Assembly (NCBI GenBank): GCA_938028745.1 | Contig: CALIZL010000108.1 | Location: 1 to 33,726, forward strand | DNA from: an uncultured Prevotella sp. | GTDB taxonomy: Bacteria > Bacteroidota > Bacteroidia > Bacteroidales > Bacteroidaceae | DNA: 33,726 bases | Direction: 5' to 3' | Shown here: in pieces, positions 25,604 to 33,031 of the stretch | How positions within the stretch are numbered: position 1 is the stretch's first letter | Layout of the letters: every line of letters begins with the position of its first letter | The notes under the pieces: model-generated | Database searches by the model: none | Told to the model about the DNA's origin: nothing | Seen by the model: only the letters and a program-made list of their open reading frames with translations | Made by a program: the position numbers and the translations under genes

Positions 25604-25757
25604 ATTTGGTACTAAATGCAGTGTGTTTTGGCGCTAAACGTAGTGCGTTTTGGTGCTAAATGCAGTGCATTTTGGTGCTAAACGCAAGGTATTTTGGTTC
25701 TAAATGCAGTGCGTTTTGGTGCTAAATGCAAAGCAAATTGCCGCTAAATGGAAGACG
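25604..25757. repeat. 22-bp tandem array, seven units
   Basis: Seven consecutive 22-base units share the core GGTGCTAAATGCAGTG, preceded by TTTT. Units start at 25604, 25626, 25648, 25670, 25692, 25714 and 25736; the outer ones are more diverged (the last reads GCCGCTAAATGGAAG). Scattered fragments such as GGGCTAAAAGCG follow up to about 25950. The array is non-coding in all frames I examined, and the unit is about two helical turns long. Confidence 0.92.
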
Positions 25758-26083
25758 AAGAGCATAATAATACACTAAAAACGTATAAATAAAACCCTTT
25801 CGAGGCATGAAACACAACGCCCAAAAGGGCAAAACAAGCATTAAAAAGTGGGTTTTTAGGGGCTAAAAGCGAGTTTTGGGGCATGAAAAATTACGAGCTT
25901 TCAACCAAACTAGAAAGGCTAAATGGTACAAAATGCAGGTTTTGTTCTTAAAAACAGATGGAACAACAGGCGGGGAAAGTTAGAAATAATGGCAATTTAC
26001 CTACTTTTTCACCAACTTTTGCGCTAGAACGGAGTGAAAAATTGAGGCGTATTGTAAAGTAAAAAGTAAAGATTTAAGTTTTT

Positions 26084-26352
26084 GAGTTGGCGAGTTGATG
26101 AGTAACTATTCAGCGATAAGGCGTACAAACCACTATTGATTATCAAGAAGTTACATAAACAGACACATACAAATTTTGGTAAAGAATGTCATTTTGAACC
26201 TTTTTGCCACAATGTTACGTTTATAAGTTCTTGATATTCAACGTTCATTATCGCTGAATATTTACGTTGATGAGCTGGTGAAGCTATGAGTTGTTGAGTA
26301 TGTTAGCCGAAAGGTTGTTGAGTTTGTTGGTTGATAAGGTTATCAGTTGAGT
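26084..26352. repeat. GTTGA(T/C)GAG-type degenerate repeat tract, interrupted
   Basis: Left part (26084-26103) reads GAGTTGGCGAGTTGATGAGT; the right part (26264-26352) continues with GTTGATGAGCTGGTGAAG, GAGTTGTTGAGT, GTTGTTGAGTTTG and similar. The fold-back element at 26107-26260 lies between them, as if it had inserted into a single tract. A short stretch of the same kind (GTTGACGAGTTAATGG) lies at about 896-911. Confidence 0.6.
26107..26260. mobile_element. 154-bp fold-back element A (MITE-like)
   Basis: The ends are perfect 13-bp inverted repeats, TATTCAGCGATAA (26107-26119) and TTATCGCTGAATA (26248-26260). Further in, TTGATTATCAAGAAGTTA (26136-26153) pairs imperfectly with the stretch around TAAGTTCTTGATATTCAA (26224-26241). 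It encodes nothing. It can be read as TA-flanked, as expected for a target site of Tc1/mariner/IS630-type elements, and it splits a repeat tract. Function and family unproven. Confidence 0.55.
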
Positions 26353-26489
26353 ACTTGTGCGTTTATAAGCCAGTGGGTTGATTTGTACTGCACCTCGTAT
26401 GCGAGAGGGGGTAGTTACCTTGTGTTGGATTCACGAAGATAACATGCTCCGCTCTACTTATCGAAATACTAAAAGTAAAGATGGGTTCA

Positions 26490-26647
26490 TTATAGTCAAA
26501 CAGAAATGGATTTGGAAAGCCATAGGTGCATCATAAGCAAACAAAAGTGTTCCTTTTCCTCTGCGTAAGGGTTTATTGATGCCATGCTACGCACGTCTTA
26601 CGTTCTTCTAACAACTATTTTCCAAAAGCAATTCTGTTTGACTATAA
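26490..26647. mobile_element. 158-bp fold-back element B (MITE-like)
   Basis: Perfect 16-bp terminal inverted repeats TTATAGTCAAACAGAA (26490-26505) and TTCTGTTTGACTATAA (26632-26647). The pairing continues imperfectly inward (ATGGATTTGGAAAG against TATTTTCCAAAAGC), and an inner pair CGTAAG/CTTACG lies around 26563-26602. No ORF. The sequence differs from element A. It could be a non-autonomous transposon or a structured RNA gene. Confidence 0.6.
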
Positions 26648-26930
26648 GTGCTAATCGTTCAGAAACTTTTCTCTGTTCGATGCTGGTGCCTGCTCCCTAA
26701 CGGATAAAAGCCCTTAGTCCTGCAAAACAACAACCCACCTCATGCTGTTTTCCTAACGGCTGATAAAAGAGAAGCCTTCGACCCCTTAATACAAATAGGC
26801 CGCCAGGCCATGTACTGATTACGTGTATTAGTGAGCATTTTGCCAGTGATACCCTTGATAGGCGTAGCGGACTACGTTAAGAACGCCAAACAGGCAAGAT
26901 GCCGACAAACAAACGAAAGACAAACAGGCA

Positions 26931-28265
26931 TTAACAACCTGTTTGGGTTAATAGATACCGTTTTCGGTCTATCTTTCCGTTAGGGGTTAGTGCCAAGGCC
27001 TCTACCTGCTCGTAGAAAAGCGGCACTTGGTGGGTTTCTAGCCGTTCTTTCAGTCGGCGAGCCAAGTCTTTGGGGTTAATGCCAACACCACCATCGGCAA
27101 CAACGAGCAACTTCAACGCTTGCCCTAGGATGGGATGGGGCACGGCGATGCAAACACAAGCCTTTACTTCGGCAAAGCTGTTGGCCGCGGCCTCAACCTC
27201 TTGTGGACTAACCTTAAAGCCGCCTGTATTGATGATGTCGCTGTCCCTACATTTAAATTGAAGACGGCCTTGATTGTCTATCTCGCCGCAGTCGCAAGTG
27301 GTAAAACTCTTCTCTGTTAGCGGTTCATAAGTTACTTGGTCGCCCATGCGCAGGTATCCGTTCATCAGCGTATGGCCTGCACAACGGATATGGCCTTCGG
27401 GCGTAATGTCGAAACGCGCGTTAGGCAGAGCATGGCCCACGCAGCCTGCCAGCTGATGGTGCGTAAACTCGAAGGTTGCCACCACGCCTGTCTCGGTAGA
27501 GGCGTAGGTGTTGAATAGGCGTGTATGGGGCAGTTGCTTGTGCAAATCTGCCATTGTGGGCACGCCTAAGGCATCGCCACCTGTCTCGATAAAGGCCAGT
27601 TTCATGGCCGCATCTTCCATTTGCTTTCCGCCAAACTTGGTAAGCATACGTATGCACGACGGCACGAGGAAGGCGCCCACGCCCATTTCCTTGCAAGATG
27701 CAAGCAGGGAGAAGAACTCGTTGAAGTCGAACTTGGGCATCAGGCAGCACGTTGCCCCCGCTAACATGGTAGCCCAGACCTTAGACAAACAGCCCAAATG
27801 GTTGAGTTGGCCCGGCACAACAAACCGAATGTCGTGGCGATAAGCTTGCCCATGCACGATGTTCTCGGCACTGGCCACTATGGCTCGCGTGCCAATAACC
27901 ACCCCTTTGGGCGCGCCCGTGGTGCCAGTAGTGAAAAGTACATCGGCCGAACCCTCTGGAAAGCAAAACCCTTGCAAGGCTTTCTCCATCCGCACAGTTT
28001 GTTCGGGCGTGGCGGCGGTAGGCAAAAGCACGGCCACAGCCCCCGCAACATGCACGGCAAAGTAGCTAATCAGGAAGTCGGCATCGCATTTTGCCCTAAG
28101 CACCACGCCTTTTCGCTGCATGCCTTGGTAGTGTTGGGCGCGCAACATCGTGCGTTGGCTAAGTTCTCCATAGGTAAGCTCTTCGCCATTCAGCACCATC
28201 GCCACCCTTTCGGGGGCGTTCTGCGCGTGCCTTTCTATGTGCTGTTCAATGCTAAGCATCGGCAT
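26931..28265 (-). CDS. AMP-forming acyl/amino-acid ligase (ANL superfamily)
   Basis: A 444-residue adenylate-forming enzyme. Core motifs: TTGTTGAPKG (112-121, P-loop A3), YASTETG (254-260, A5), the A7/A8 region CDCGEIDNQGRLQF and RDSDIINTGGFKVSPQEVE, and the C-terminal catalytic Lys431 in PNGKIDRK. It is shorter than typical acyl-CoA ligases and similar in size to MenE- or DltA-type enzymes. It overlaps the acyl carrier protein gene by 14 bases (or 6 from a second ATG at 28259), which strongly suggests that it loads that carrier. Substrate unknown: a short-chain, hydroxy or amino acid are all possible. It is the last gene of the right-hand cluster. Confidence 0.88.
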   Translation of the reverse strand: MPMLSIEQHIERHAQNAPERVAMVLNGEELTYGELSQRTMLRAQHYQGMQRKGVVLRAKCDADFLISYFAVHVAGAVAVLLPTAATPEQTVRMEKALQGFCFPEGSADVLFTTGTTGAPKGVVIGTRAIVASAENIVHGQAYRHDIRFVVPGQLNHLGCLSKVWATMLAGATCCLMPKFDFNEFFSLLASCKEMGVGAFLVPSCIRMLTKFGGKQMEDAAMKLAFIETGGDALGVPTMADLHKQLPHTRLFNTYASTETGVVATFEFTHHQLAGCVGHALPNARFDITPEGHIRCAGHTLMNGYLRMGDQVTYEPLTEKSFTTCDCGEIDNQGRLQFKCRDSDIINTGGFKVSPQEVEAAANSFAEVKACVCIAVPHPILGQALKLLVVADGGVGINPKDLARRLKERLETHQVPLFYEQVEALALTPNGKIDRKRYLLTQTGC

Positions 28266-28479
28266 TTTGCTTTCGTCTAACCATCTCGGCCAAGGTGTCT
28301 AGGCTCTTAAAGTTGGCTGGTGTGGCATCGGTGGCATCCACGTCAATGCCAAAGTTGTCGGCCAAGAGCATCATAATCGTTGTTACGTCCAACGAATCCA
28401 GCTCGGCCATCAAGAACTGTGAGTCGAGATCTACCAGTGGTAGTGCCCCTTCAAGTATGTTTCTTATTTTCTCTTTCAT
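28252..28479 (-). CDS. Acyl carrier protein, dedicated type
   Basis: A 75-residue carrier protein. Ser29 in AELDSLDVTTIMMLL is the predicted 4'-phosphopantetheine site, and the helix after it (DNFGIDV) is typical. It is more diverged than a housekeeping fatty-acid ACP, where DSLDTVEL would be expected, which fits a dedicated carrier like DltC. It overlaps the ligase gene at its 3' end. A 222-base gap, in which I see no gene, separates it from the GT-C gene upstream. Start: ATG at 28479. Confidence 0.87.
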   Translation of the reverse strand: MKEKIRNILEGALPLVDLDSQFLMAELDSLDVTTIMMLLADNFGIDVDATDATPANFKSLDTLAEMVRRKQNADA

Positions 28480-28701
28480 TGCTTATTGGTGGTTTTGCAT
28501 TTGTTGCTTGCACTTTGCATGTGGGCATAGCCACGCTGTTAGCCCCTGTGCACAGGGTGCGTTCGGCACATTTTGCCCAACGCCCAAGCGAAGCAAAGCA
28601 CACACAAAATTAATAACAATCGCCCAAACAGCAAGCTTTTTGTAGGGAAAAACCTTAAAGGTTGGCACGTAATGCCAGAGCCATTTCTGTGCGAAGACGT
28701 C

Positions 28702-29973
28702 TTATACACCCGCACTTTGGCGGTTTTCGCCCCGTTTTCCATGTCGCCGTTGCACCCAAGTGTCTACCCCATAGGCTGCCCACAGCACCATCACGAACAC
28801 AAAGGCATAGTGGAAGCGCAGTTCGGCAATGGAAAGTGTGGCGTAGCCCAAGGCCAAAGCCGTGATAACGAGCAGCCCGCCTTGGTAAGAAAAGATGCGC
28901 CTGCGGTTGATTATCAATGAAAAGCCGAACAGCAACACAACCAGATAATAAGGAATGCTCTCCACAAACTGCTTCGTGCGGCGTACCTTCAAGGCTCGCG
29001 AAGGATTGTCTGAACGCATGGCTCGGTCGTAATCGTGCACCACTACCACGTCTTCTAGTGTCCACCAGTCGGCCGAATAGCTGCGCAACACCCGCGGCAA
29101 GGCTAGTTTAGCGTAGGCGCAGGGGTTATTCGCAATCCAATTGGCGGCCCTTACTCGCCATATCGAGTCTTTTTGTGCAAAGGTAAGGCATCGCCGGTTG
29201 GGGATGTATGTCACCTCGTTGTGTGGATGGTCGAACACTTGCACATTGGCATACACTTGCGTTTCGGGGTTGGCCGAATGCGCCAAGCCATATCCGGCCA
29301 AGGTAGAGGTGGTTACGAAGATGCCCGTTTGGTTTCTATTGTGTTGGCCCACCAGCACAAGCGCAACAAAAAAGGTTGCGAAGAGGGCAACAAACGATGT
29401 CCAACGCGCTCGGTGCAACAACAAGTAAACCGCCCCGCAAGCCACGAAGGCCATCACCGTGGGCCTAAACGTGTAGGCCGCAGCAAAGAGCAGGCCGCCC
29501 GCCACCAACTGCCACCATCGCTTACCCATGCAAAGGCAAAGTCCAGAGAGCGAAAGAAAATAGGCCGGATGGTCGGATATGTTGTGCAGGGGAACGAAGA
29601 GGTGCGAGAGAATGCAACAATAAAAGATGACGGACAGGCAGGCCACGCGTTGGTTAAACACCTTTCTGCCAAGATAGTACACTTCGGCCAACACGCCCAC
29701 GTTGAGCAATAGGTTGAGCACATAGTTGGCCTTAAACGTGCCAAACACCCAATACACGGCCGCCAAGAGGTTAACTAGGCCTGGCGCATGTATGTAATCG
29801 TCGTACAGGTTGGCCATCGAAGGATAGGTAGACCCCTGCTCTAAGGTGAGCAACGCACGCCGACAATAGTTCAAGTCGTCGTTGGTTGCGGGGTGGTTCC
29901 AATACACTATCATTACGATTATTTGCAGTGCCAGCCATACGCAGGCCGTTATGCGTGCGGTTTTCTTATACAT
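28702..29973 (-). CDS. GT-C membrane glycosyltransferase (GT39/ArnT-like)
   Basis: A 423-residue protein with about ten membrane helices. After the first helix the loop contains ATNDDLNYCRRA (residues about 29-40), where GT-C enzymes keep an acidic catalytic pair. Later loops contain NHPATNDD-type and LHNISDHPAYF segments facing the periplasm. It is predicted to transfer a sugar from a polyprenyl-phosphate donor to a lipid, glycan or protein on the outer face of the membrane. It overlaps the preceding GtrB-like gene by 8 bases, and such pairs (lipid-linked sugar synthase plus GT-C transferase) are a known arrangement. The C-terminal tail is basic (RRHGKRG). Confidence 0.82.
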   Translation of the reverse strand: MYKKTARITACVWLALQIIVMIVYWNHPATNDDLNYCRRALLTLEQGSTYPSMANLYDDYIHAPGLVNLLAAVYWVFGTFKANYVLNLLLNVGVLAEVYYLGRKVFNQRVACLSVIFYCCILSHLFVPLHNISDHPAYFLSLSGLCLCMGKRWWQLVAGGLLFAAAYTFRPTVMAFVACGAVYLLLHRARWTSFVALFATFFVALVLVGQHNRNQTGIFVTTSTLAGYGLAHSANPETQVYANVQVFDHPHNEVTYIPNRRCLTFAQKDSIWRVRAANWIANNPCAYAKLALPRVLRSYSADWWTLEDVVVVHDYDRAMRSDNPSRALKVRRTKQFVESIPYYLVVLLFGFSLIINRRRIFSYQGGLLVITALALGYATLSIAELRFHYAFVFVMVLWAAYGVDTWVQRRHGKRGENRQSAGV

Positions 29974-30997
29974 CTAATGCTTGTTTTAATGGTTGTGGCG
30001 ATGCCGCCTTAACGCTTTGCCCCTGTTGTTGGCCTTTTCTATGAAAGGTTTTGCGATAAGGCTTCGTGTCTTTTTCGCGCTTTCCCACCCGTTCGCTAAT
30101 CACAAACGTTGGGCGCGCCTTGGTTTGGTTGAACGTTTTGCCGATGTATATGCCCACAATGCCCAAGAACATGATAATCATTCCGCCGAGCAACCAAAGC
30201 GAAAGCACCAGGGTGGTGAATCCATCCACGAGAATTTGCCCCGCCAGATGTTGCACAAAATAATACGCCCCCACGGCAAAAGCCAAGGCCGTAAGCATGA
30301 AACCGAAAGTAACCATCAGCCTAAGCGGTTTGTTGGAGAACGAAAGCATGTTGTCGGTTGCGAAGCGCAGCAGCCGCCTGAGGCTGTAACTGCTTTCGCC
30401 CTCGGCCCTAGCTGCATGCCTTACGGGCACTTTGGCCTGCCTAAACCCCACCCATTGCACCTGCAAGGGGAAACAACGCACCTTGTCGCCCATAGCCAAC
30501 ACGGCCCTTATCACTTTGCGCGAGTAGATGCCGAAGTTGGCAATGCTATGGTCTTGCGGCATGTCGGTGAGGTAAGCGAATACAGAATAGAAGCACCGAG
30601 AGCCTAAACGCTTCGCAAGTGTGTCTTTTCGTTGTTGTCTTTGGCCCACAACCACGTCGTAACCTTCGCTTGCTTTGTTCCAAAGGGTGGCTATTTCTTC
30701 CGGCTGGTCCTGCAAGTCGCAGTCCATCACCACCACCCACTGCCCCTCTGCCACGCTCAATCCGGCGGTTATAGCCTCGTGTTGGCCAAAGTTTCGGCTG
30801 AGGTTTACCCCTCGCACGTGCTTGTTCTGTTGGCTTAACGCCTTTATCAACTCCCACGACTCGTCGGGCGAGGCATCGTTTACCAGCACAATCTCGTAGT
30901 CGGAAGATATGTGTTGCATTGTTCGGCCTATGCGTTCTACAAGCATGTTGAGCATAGGCGCACCCTTATATATGGGCGATACGATTGAAAACATCAT
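29966..30997 (-). CDS. Polyprenyl-phosphate glycosyltransferase (GtrB/DPM1-like GT2)
   Basis: From the ATG at 30997 this is a 343-residue protein; an in-frame TTG at 31018 would add seven residues but is less likely. GT-A core: FSIVSPIYKG, VNDASPDES (39-47) and D92-C-D94-LQDQPE, the DXD of DPM1-like enzymes. Two membrane helices follow at about 230-300, as in GtrB. It is predicted to put a sugar on undecaprenyl phosphate in the cytoplasm, which the GT-C enzyme encoded next then uses. From the neighbours the sugar is probably an N-acylated 4-amino-4,6-dideoxyhexose. The start overlaps the 3' end of the aminotransferase gene by about 32 bases. Confidence 0.88.
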   Translation of the reverse strand: MMFSIVSPIYKGAPMLNMLVERIGRTMQHISSDYEIVLVNDASPDESWELIKALSQQNKHVRGVNLSRNFGQHEAITAGLSVAEGQWVVVMDCDLQDQPEEIATLWNKASEGYDVVVGQRQQRKDTLAKRLGSRCFYSVFAYLTDMPQDHSIANFGIYSRKVIRAVLAMGDKVRCFPLQVQWVGFRQAKVPVRHAARAEGESSYSLRRLLRFATDNMLSFSNKPLRLMVTFGFMLTALAFAVGAYYFVQHLAGQILVDGFTTLVLSLWLLGGMIIMFLGIVGIYIGKTFNQTKARPTFVISERVGKREKDTKPYRKTFHRKGQQQGQSVKAASPQPLKQALDV

Positions 30998-32216
30998 TGG
31001 TTTTAGCTTTTTTCTCAATATTTATTGTTCCTGTTTCGCTATTGTTCAGGTACGCTAAGCCCTGATTAAAGCGAGCATCAGGTTGCTCTTTAAAGAATTG
31101 GTACAGCTGTTGGGCCACCCATTCCACGTCCTTGTCCTCCATTTCGTAGAACAAGGGCAGCCTCAACAGCGTGTCTGTAAAGCGTTCGCTGTTGGTAAGG
31201 GTGGGCACATGGGTGCATAGTGTTGCATAATAAGTGCTTTTGTGCAGAGCCAGATAGTGCGAAACGGCCATCACGCCATTGGCTTTAAGGTGGACGATGA
31301 GCCGCGTACGCTCTTCGCCCGACTTGCAAATCAAGTAGAACATGTGCGCATTGTTGGTGCAATGGGCAGGTATGGCGGGCAGTGTTATCAGCCCTTCGCA
31401 GGCAAGTGGGCGCAACAGTTGCCAATAACGCTGCCATATTGCCTTGCGGCGTGCCTGTATGCGGTCGATGTTTTCGAGCTGGGCATAGAGGAAAGCGGCG
31501 TTTATCTCTGCCGGAAGAAAGGATGAACCAATGTCTTTCCAGCCGTACTTGTCCACCTCGCCCCTGAAAAACTCGGCCCTGTTGGTTCCTTTTTCCCATA
31601 GTATTTCTGCGCGATGCACAAAGCGTTCGTCGTTAACGGCGAGCATACCTCCCTCGCCGCCTGCCGTGATGTTCTTCGTTTCGTGGAACGAAAAGCAGCC
31701 CAAATGACCTATCCCACCCAGTGCGCGCCCCTTATAATGGGCATCGATGGCCTGCGCAGCATCCTCAATCACCAGCAATCCGTGTCGCTTCGCAAGGTTC
31801 ATCACGGCATCCATGTCGCAAGCCACGCCTGCATAGTGCACCACAACGATGGCTTTTGTTCGCGGGGTGATAAGCTTTTCAACGTTGTTTACGTCTAGAT
31901 TGGGATGGTTGGCGCTGCTATCGGCAAACACCACTGTGGCTTTTTCTCGCACAAAAGCCAAGGCCGTAGACACAAATGTGAACGAGGGAATGATTACTTC
32001 ATCGCCCGGTTGCAAGTGGCACAGCATGGCTGCCATCTCCAAAGCATCGGTGCCCGATGTGGTTAAAAGGGTTTTCTTAAATCCGTATCGTTGCTCGAAG
32101 AAGGCTTGGCAACGCTGTGTAAAAGTGCCGTTGCCTGAAAGTTTGCCGCTGTTTACGGCTTGGCGGATGTAGTGGGTTTCGTTACCCACGATGAAAGGCT
32201 TGTTAAAGGGTATCAT
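30966..32216 (-). CDS. wecE: dTDP-4-amino-4,6-dideoxygalactose transaminase (WecE/RffA-like)
   Basis: A 416-residue PLP-dependent sugar aminotransferase. It follows the E. coli WecE pattern closely: MIPFNKP start, SGKLSGNGTFTQRC, GDEVIIPSFTFVSTA, EDAAQ (151-155), the PLP-binding Lys181 in CFSFHETKN, AGGEGG, and NAHMFY. It turns a dTDP-4-keto-6-deoxy sugar into the 4-amino sugar. The start is ATG at 32216; the reading frame stays open further upstream into the acyltransferase gene, but homology begins exactly here. After the usual C-terminus there is an extra tail of about 35 residues (ending NDVFNRIAHI), whose last codons overlap the start of the next gene. No rmlA/rmlB is present in the window, so the substrate must come from elsewhere. 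Confidence 0.93.
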   Translation of the reverse strand: MIPFNKPFIVGNETHYIRQAVNSGKLSGNGTFTQRCQAFFEQRYGFKKTLLTTSGTDALEMAAMLCHLQPGDEVIIPSFTFVSTALAFVREKATVVFADSSANHPNLDVNNVEKLITPRTKAIVVVHYAGVACDMDAVMNLAKRHGLLVIEDAAQAIDAHYKGRALGGIGHLGCFSFHETKNITAGGEGGMLAVNDERFVHRAEILWEKGTNRAEFFRGEVDKYGWKDIGSSFLPAEINAAFLYAQLENIDRIQARRKAIWQRYWQLLRPLACEGLITLPAIPAHCTNNAHMFYLICKSGEERTRLIVHLKANGVMAVSHYLALHKSTYYATLCTHVPTLTNSERFTDTLLRLPLFYEMEDKDVEWVAQQLYQFFKEQPDARFNQGLAYLNNSETGTINIEKKAKTNDVFNRIAHI

Positions 32217-32290
32217 GTTTGATAGAAGTAAAATGCGTTTGATAAGAAGGGAGTAATCTATTATCGCAAAAAAGGGGTTGCCTGGTGTGG

Positions 32291-33031
32291 CTAATGCTGG
32301 TCTCGATGCTTCACAAACACGTACCATAGGCCATCTATCCTGAAGTCCAAGTAATTGTATAAGCGCACGACGGGCATGTTGTTCGATGAGATGGAGGTTT
32401 CTTCGCACCGTATGGTTGAGGGATAATTCATGCCATAAAGCAAGGGGGCGGCAGCAGTAACAATGCCCAACCCGCACCTTTGATATGGCAAATAAAGGCC
32501 ATTGAGCACGTTGTGCAGAACCTCGCCTTGCACTTTTACCATCATAAAGCCCACGTGCTGGCCTTTTAGCCACACTTCTTCGATGCGCGAACGCTGCGCA
32601 TCAAAGTCGTTTTGCAACCAGTTCGCGTAACGCCGAGCTGCCGTTTCTTTCCCAAATTGGGGGTCTAACGAAATGCGGTCGGTAGAAAACATGCCTTGCA
32701 ACACTTGGCGTTTGATGCCGTCTAGTTGCACTTGATTTGTTACCGGCACAAAGTTTAGCCGCTCTGCCACGGCTGCCACCTTATCGTAAGACAACAGCTC
32801 AGGGCTTATCTCCTTGGACAAACGGCATTGGCACTCAACAAACGCAAACCCTTGATGTGCCAGATAGCGATGCAAATGGCACATGCCCACTGGCACTTTC
32901 GCCACAACGTAGTCGTAGCGTTCGTAGCCCGTGGCAGCCAATTGCGGCATAGTGTCGCCCTCGTCCAACGTTATTTCGATGGTCGAAACACCTAAATTAG
33001 TCTTTTCCCAAATACAATCAGTTGTTTTCAT
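32291..33031 (-). CDS. WecD-like GNAT N-acyltransferase
   Basis: A 246-residue protein with a C-terminal GNAT-like domain (about 130-240): VGFMMVKVQGE, then LNGLYLPYQRCGLGIVTAAAPLL, where the QRxGxG-type acyl-CoA loop is recognisable though altered (QRCGLG), and ending in NNMPVVRLYNYLDFRI, typical of GNAT C-termini. Placed directly before wecE, 74 bases away, it probably acylates the 4-amino group of the WecE product, as WecD does in enterobacterial common antigen. Because an ACP and an adenylating ligase lie in the same cluster, the acyl donor might be acyl-ACP and not acetyl-CoA. Start: ATG at 33031; first gene of the right-hand cluster. Confidence 0.75.
   Translation of the reverse strand: MKTTDCIWEKTNLGVSTIEITLDEGDTMPQLAATGYERYDYVVAKVPVGMCHLHRYLAHQGFAFVECQCRLSKEISPELLSYDKVAAVAERLNFVPVTNQVQLDGIKRQVLQGMFSTDRISLDPQFGKETAARRYANWLQNDFDAQRSRIEEVWLKGQHVGFMMVKVQGEVLHNVLNGLYLPYQRCGLGIVTAAAPLLYGMNYPSTIRCEETSISSNNMPVVRLYNYLDFRIDGLWYVFVKHRDQH

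Larger units (their letters stand above)
24774..26930. other. 2.2-kb gene-poor region between the two gene clusters
   Basis: No ORF here looks real: the longest (25220-25492 minus, 25319-25615 plus) overlap on opposite strands, lack known motifs and cross repeat sequence. The region holds a GC-rich hairpin, a 22-bp tandem array, two fold-back elements, a GTTGA-rich tract, and a short direct repeat of CTAACGG...GATAAAAG near 26700 and 26755. Close to the 3' end of the ligase gene there is a small hairpin, CGTAG-CGGA-CTACG (around 26865), without a U-run. I found no tRNA. Confidence 0.6.

Noticed and set aside
25604..25757. CRISPR array
   Set aside because: The 22-bp units are directly adjacent with no spacers between them, and there is no cas gene in the window.
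24703..26930. Invertible capsule promoter as in Bacteroides fragilis
   Set aside because: The inverted repeats found bound only non-coding units of about 155 bp more than 1.4 kb from the locus; I see no invertase gene and no promoter inside them pointing at the locus.
27421..29065. Several shadow ORFs of 60-136 residues within the ligase and GT-C genes
   Set aside because: They are other-frame readings of GC-rich real genes and have no motifs of their own.
32217..32573. N-terminal extension of wecE by 119 residues
   Set aside because: The frame is open, but the extension is antisense-like, low in similarity to anything and lies inside the acyltransferase gene in another frame; WecE homology begins at MIPFNKP.
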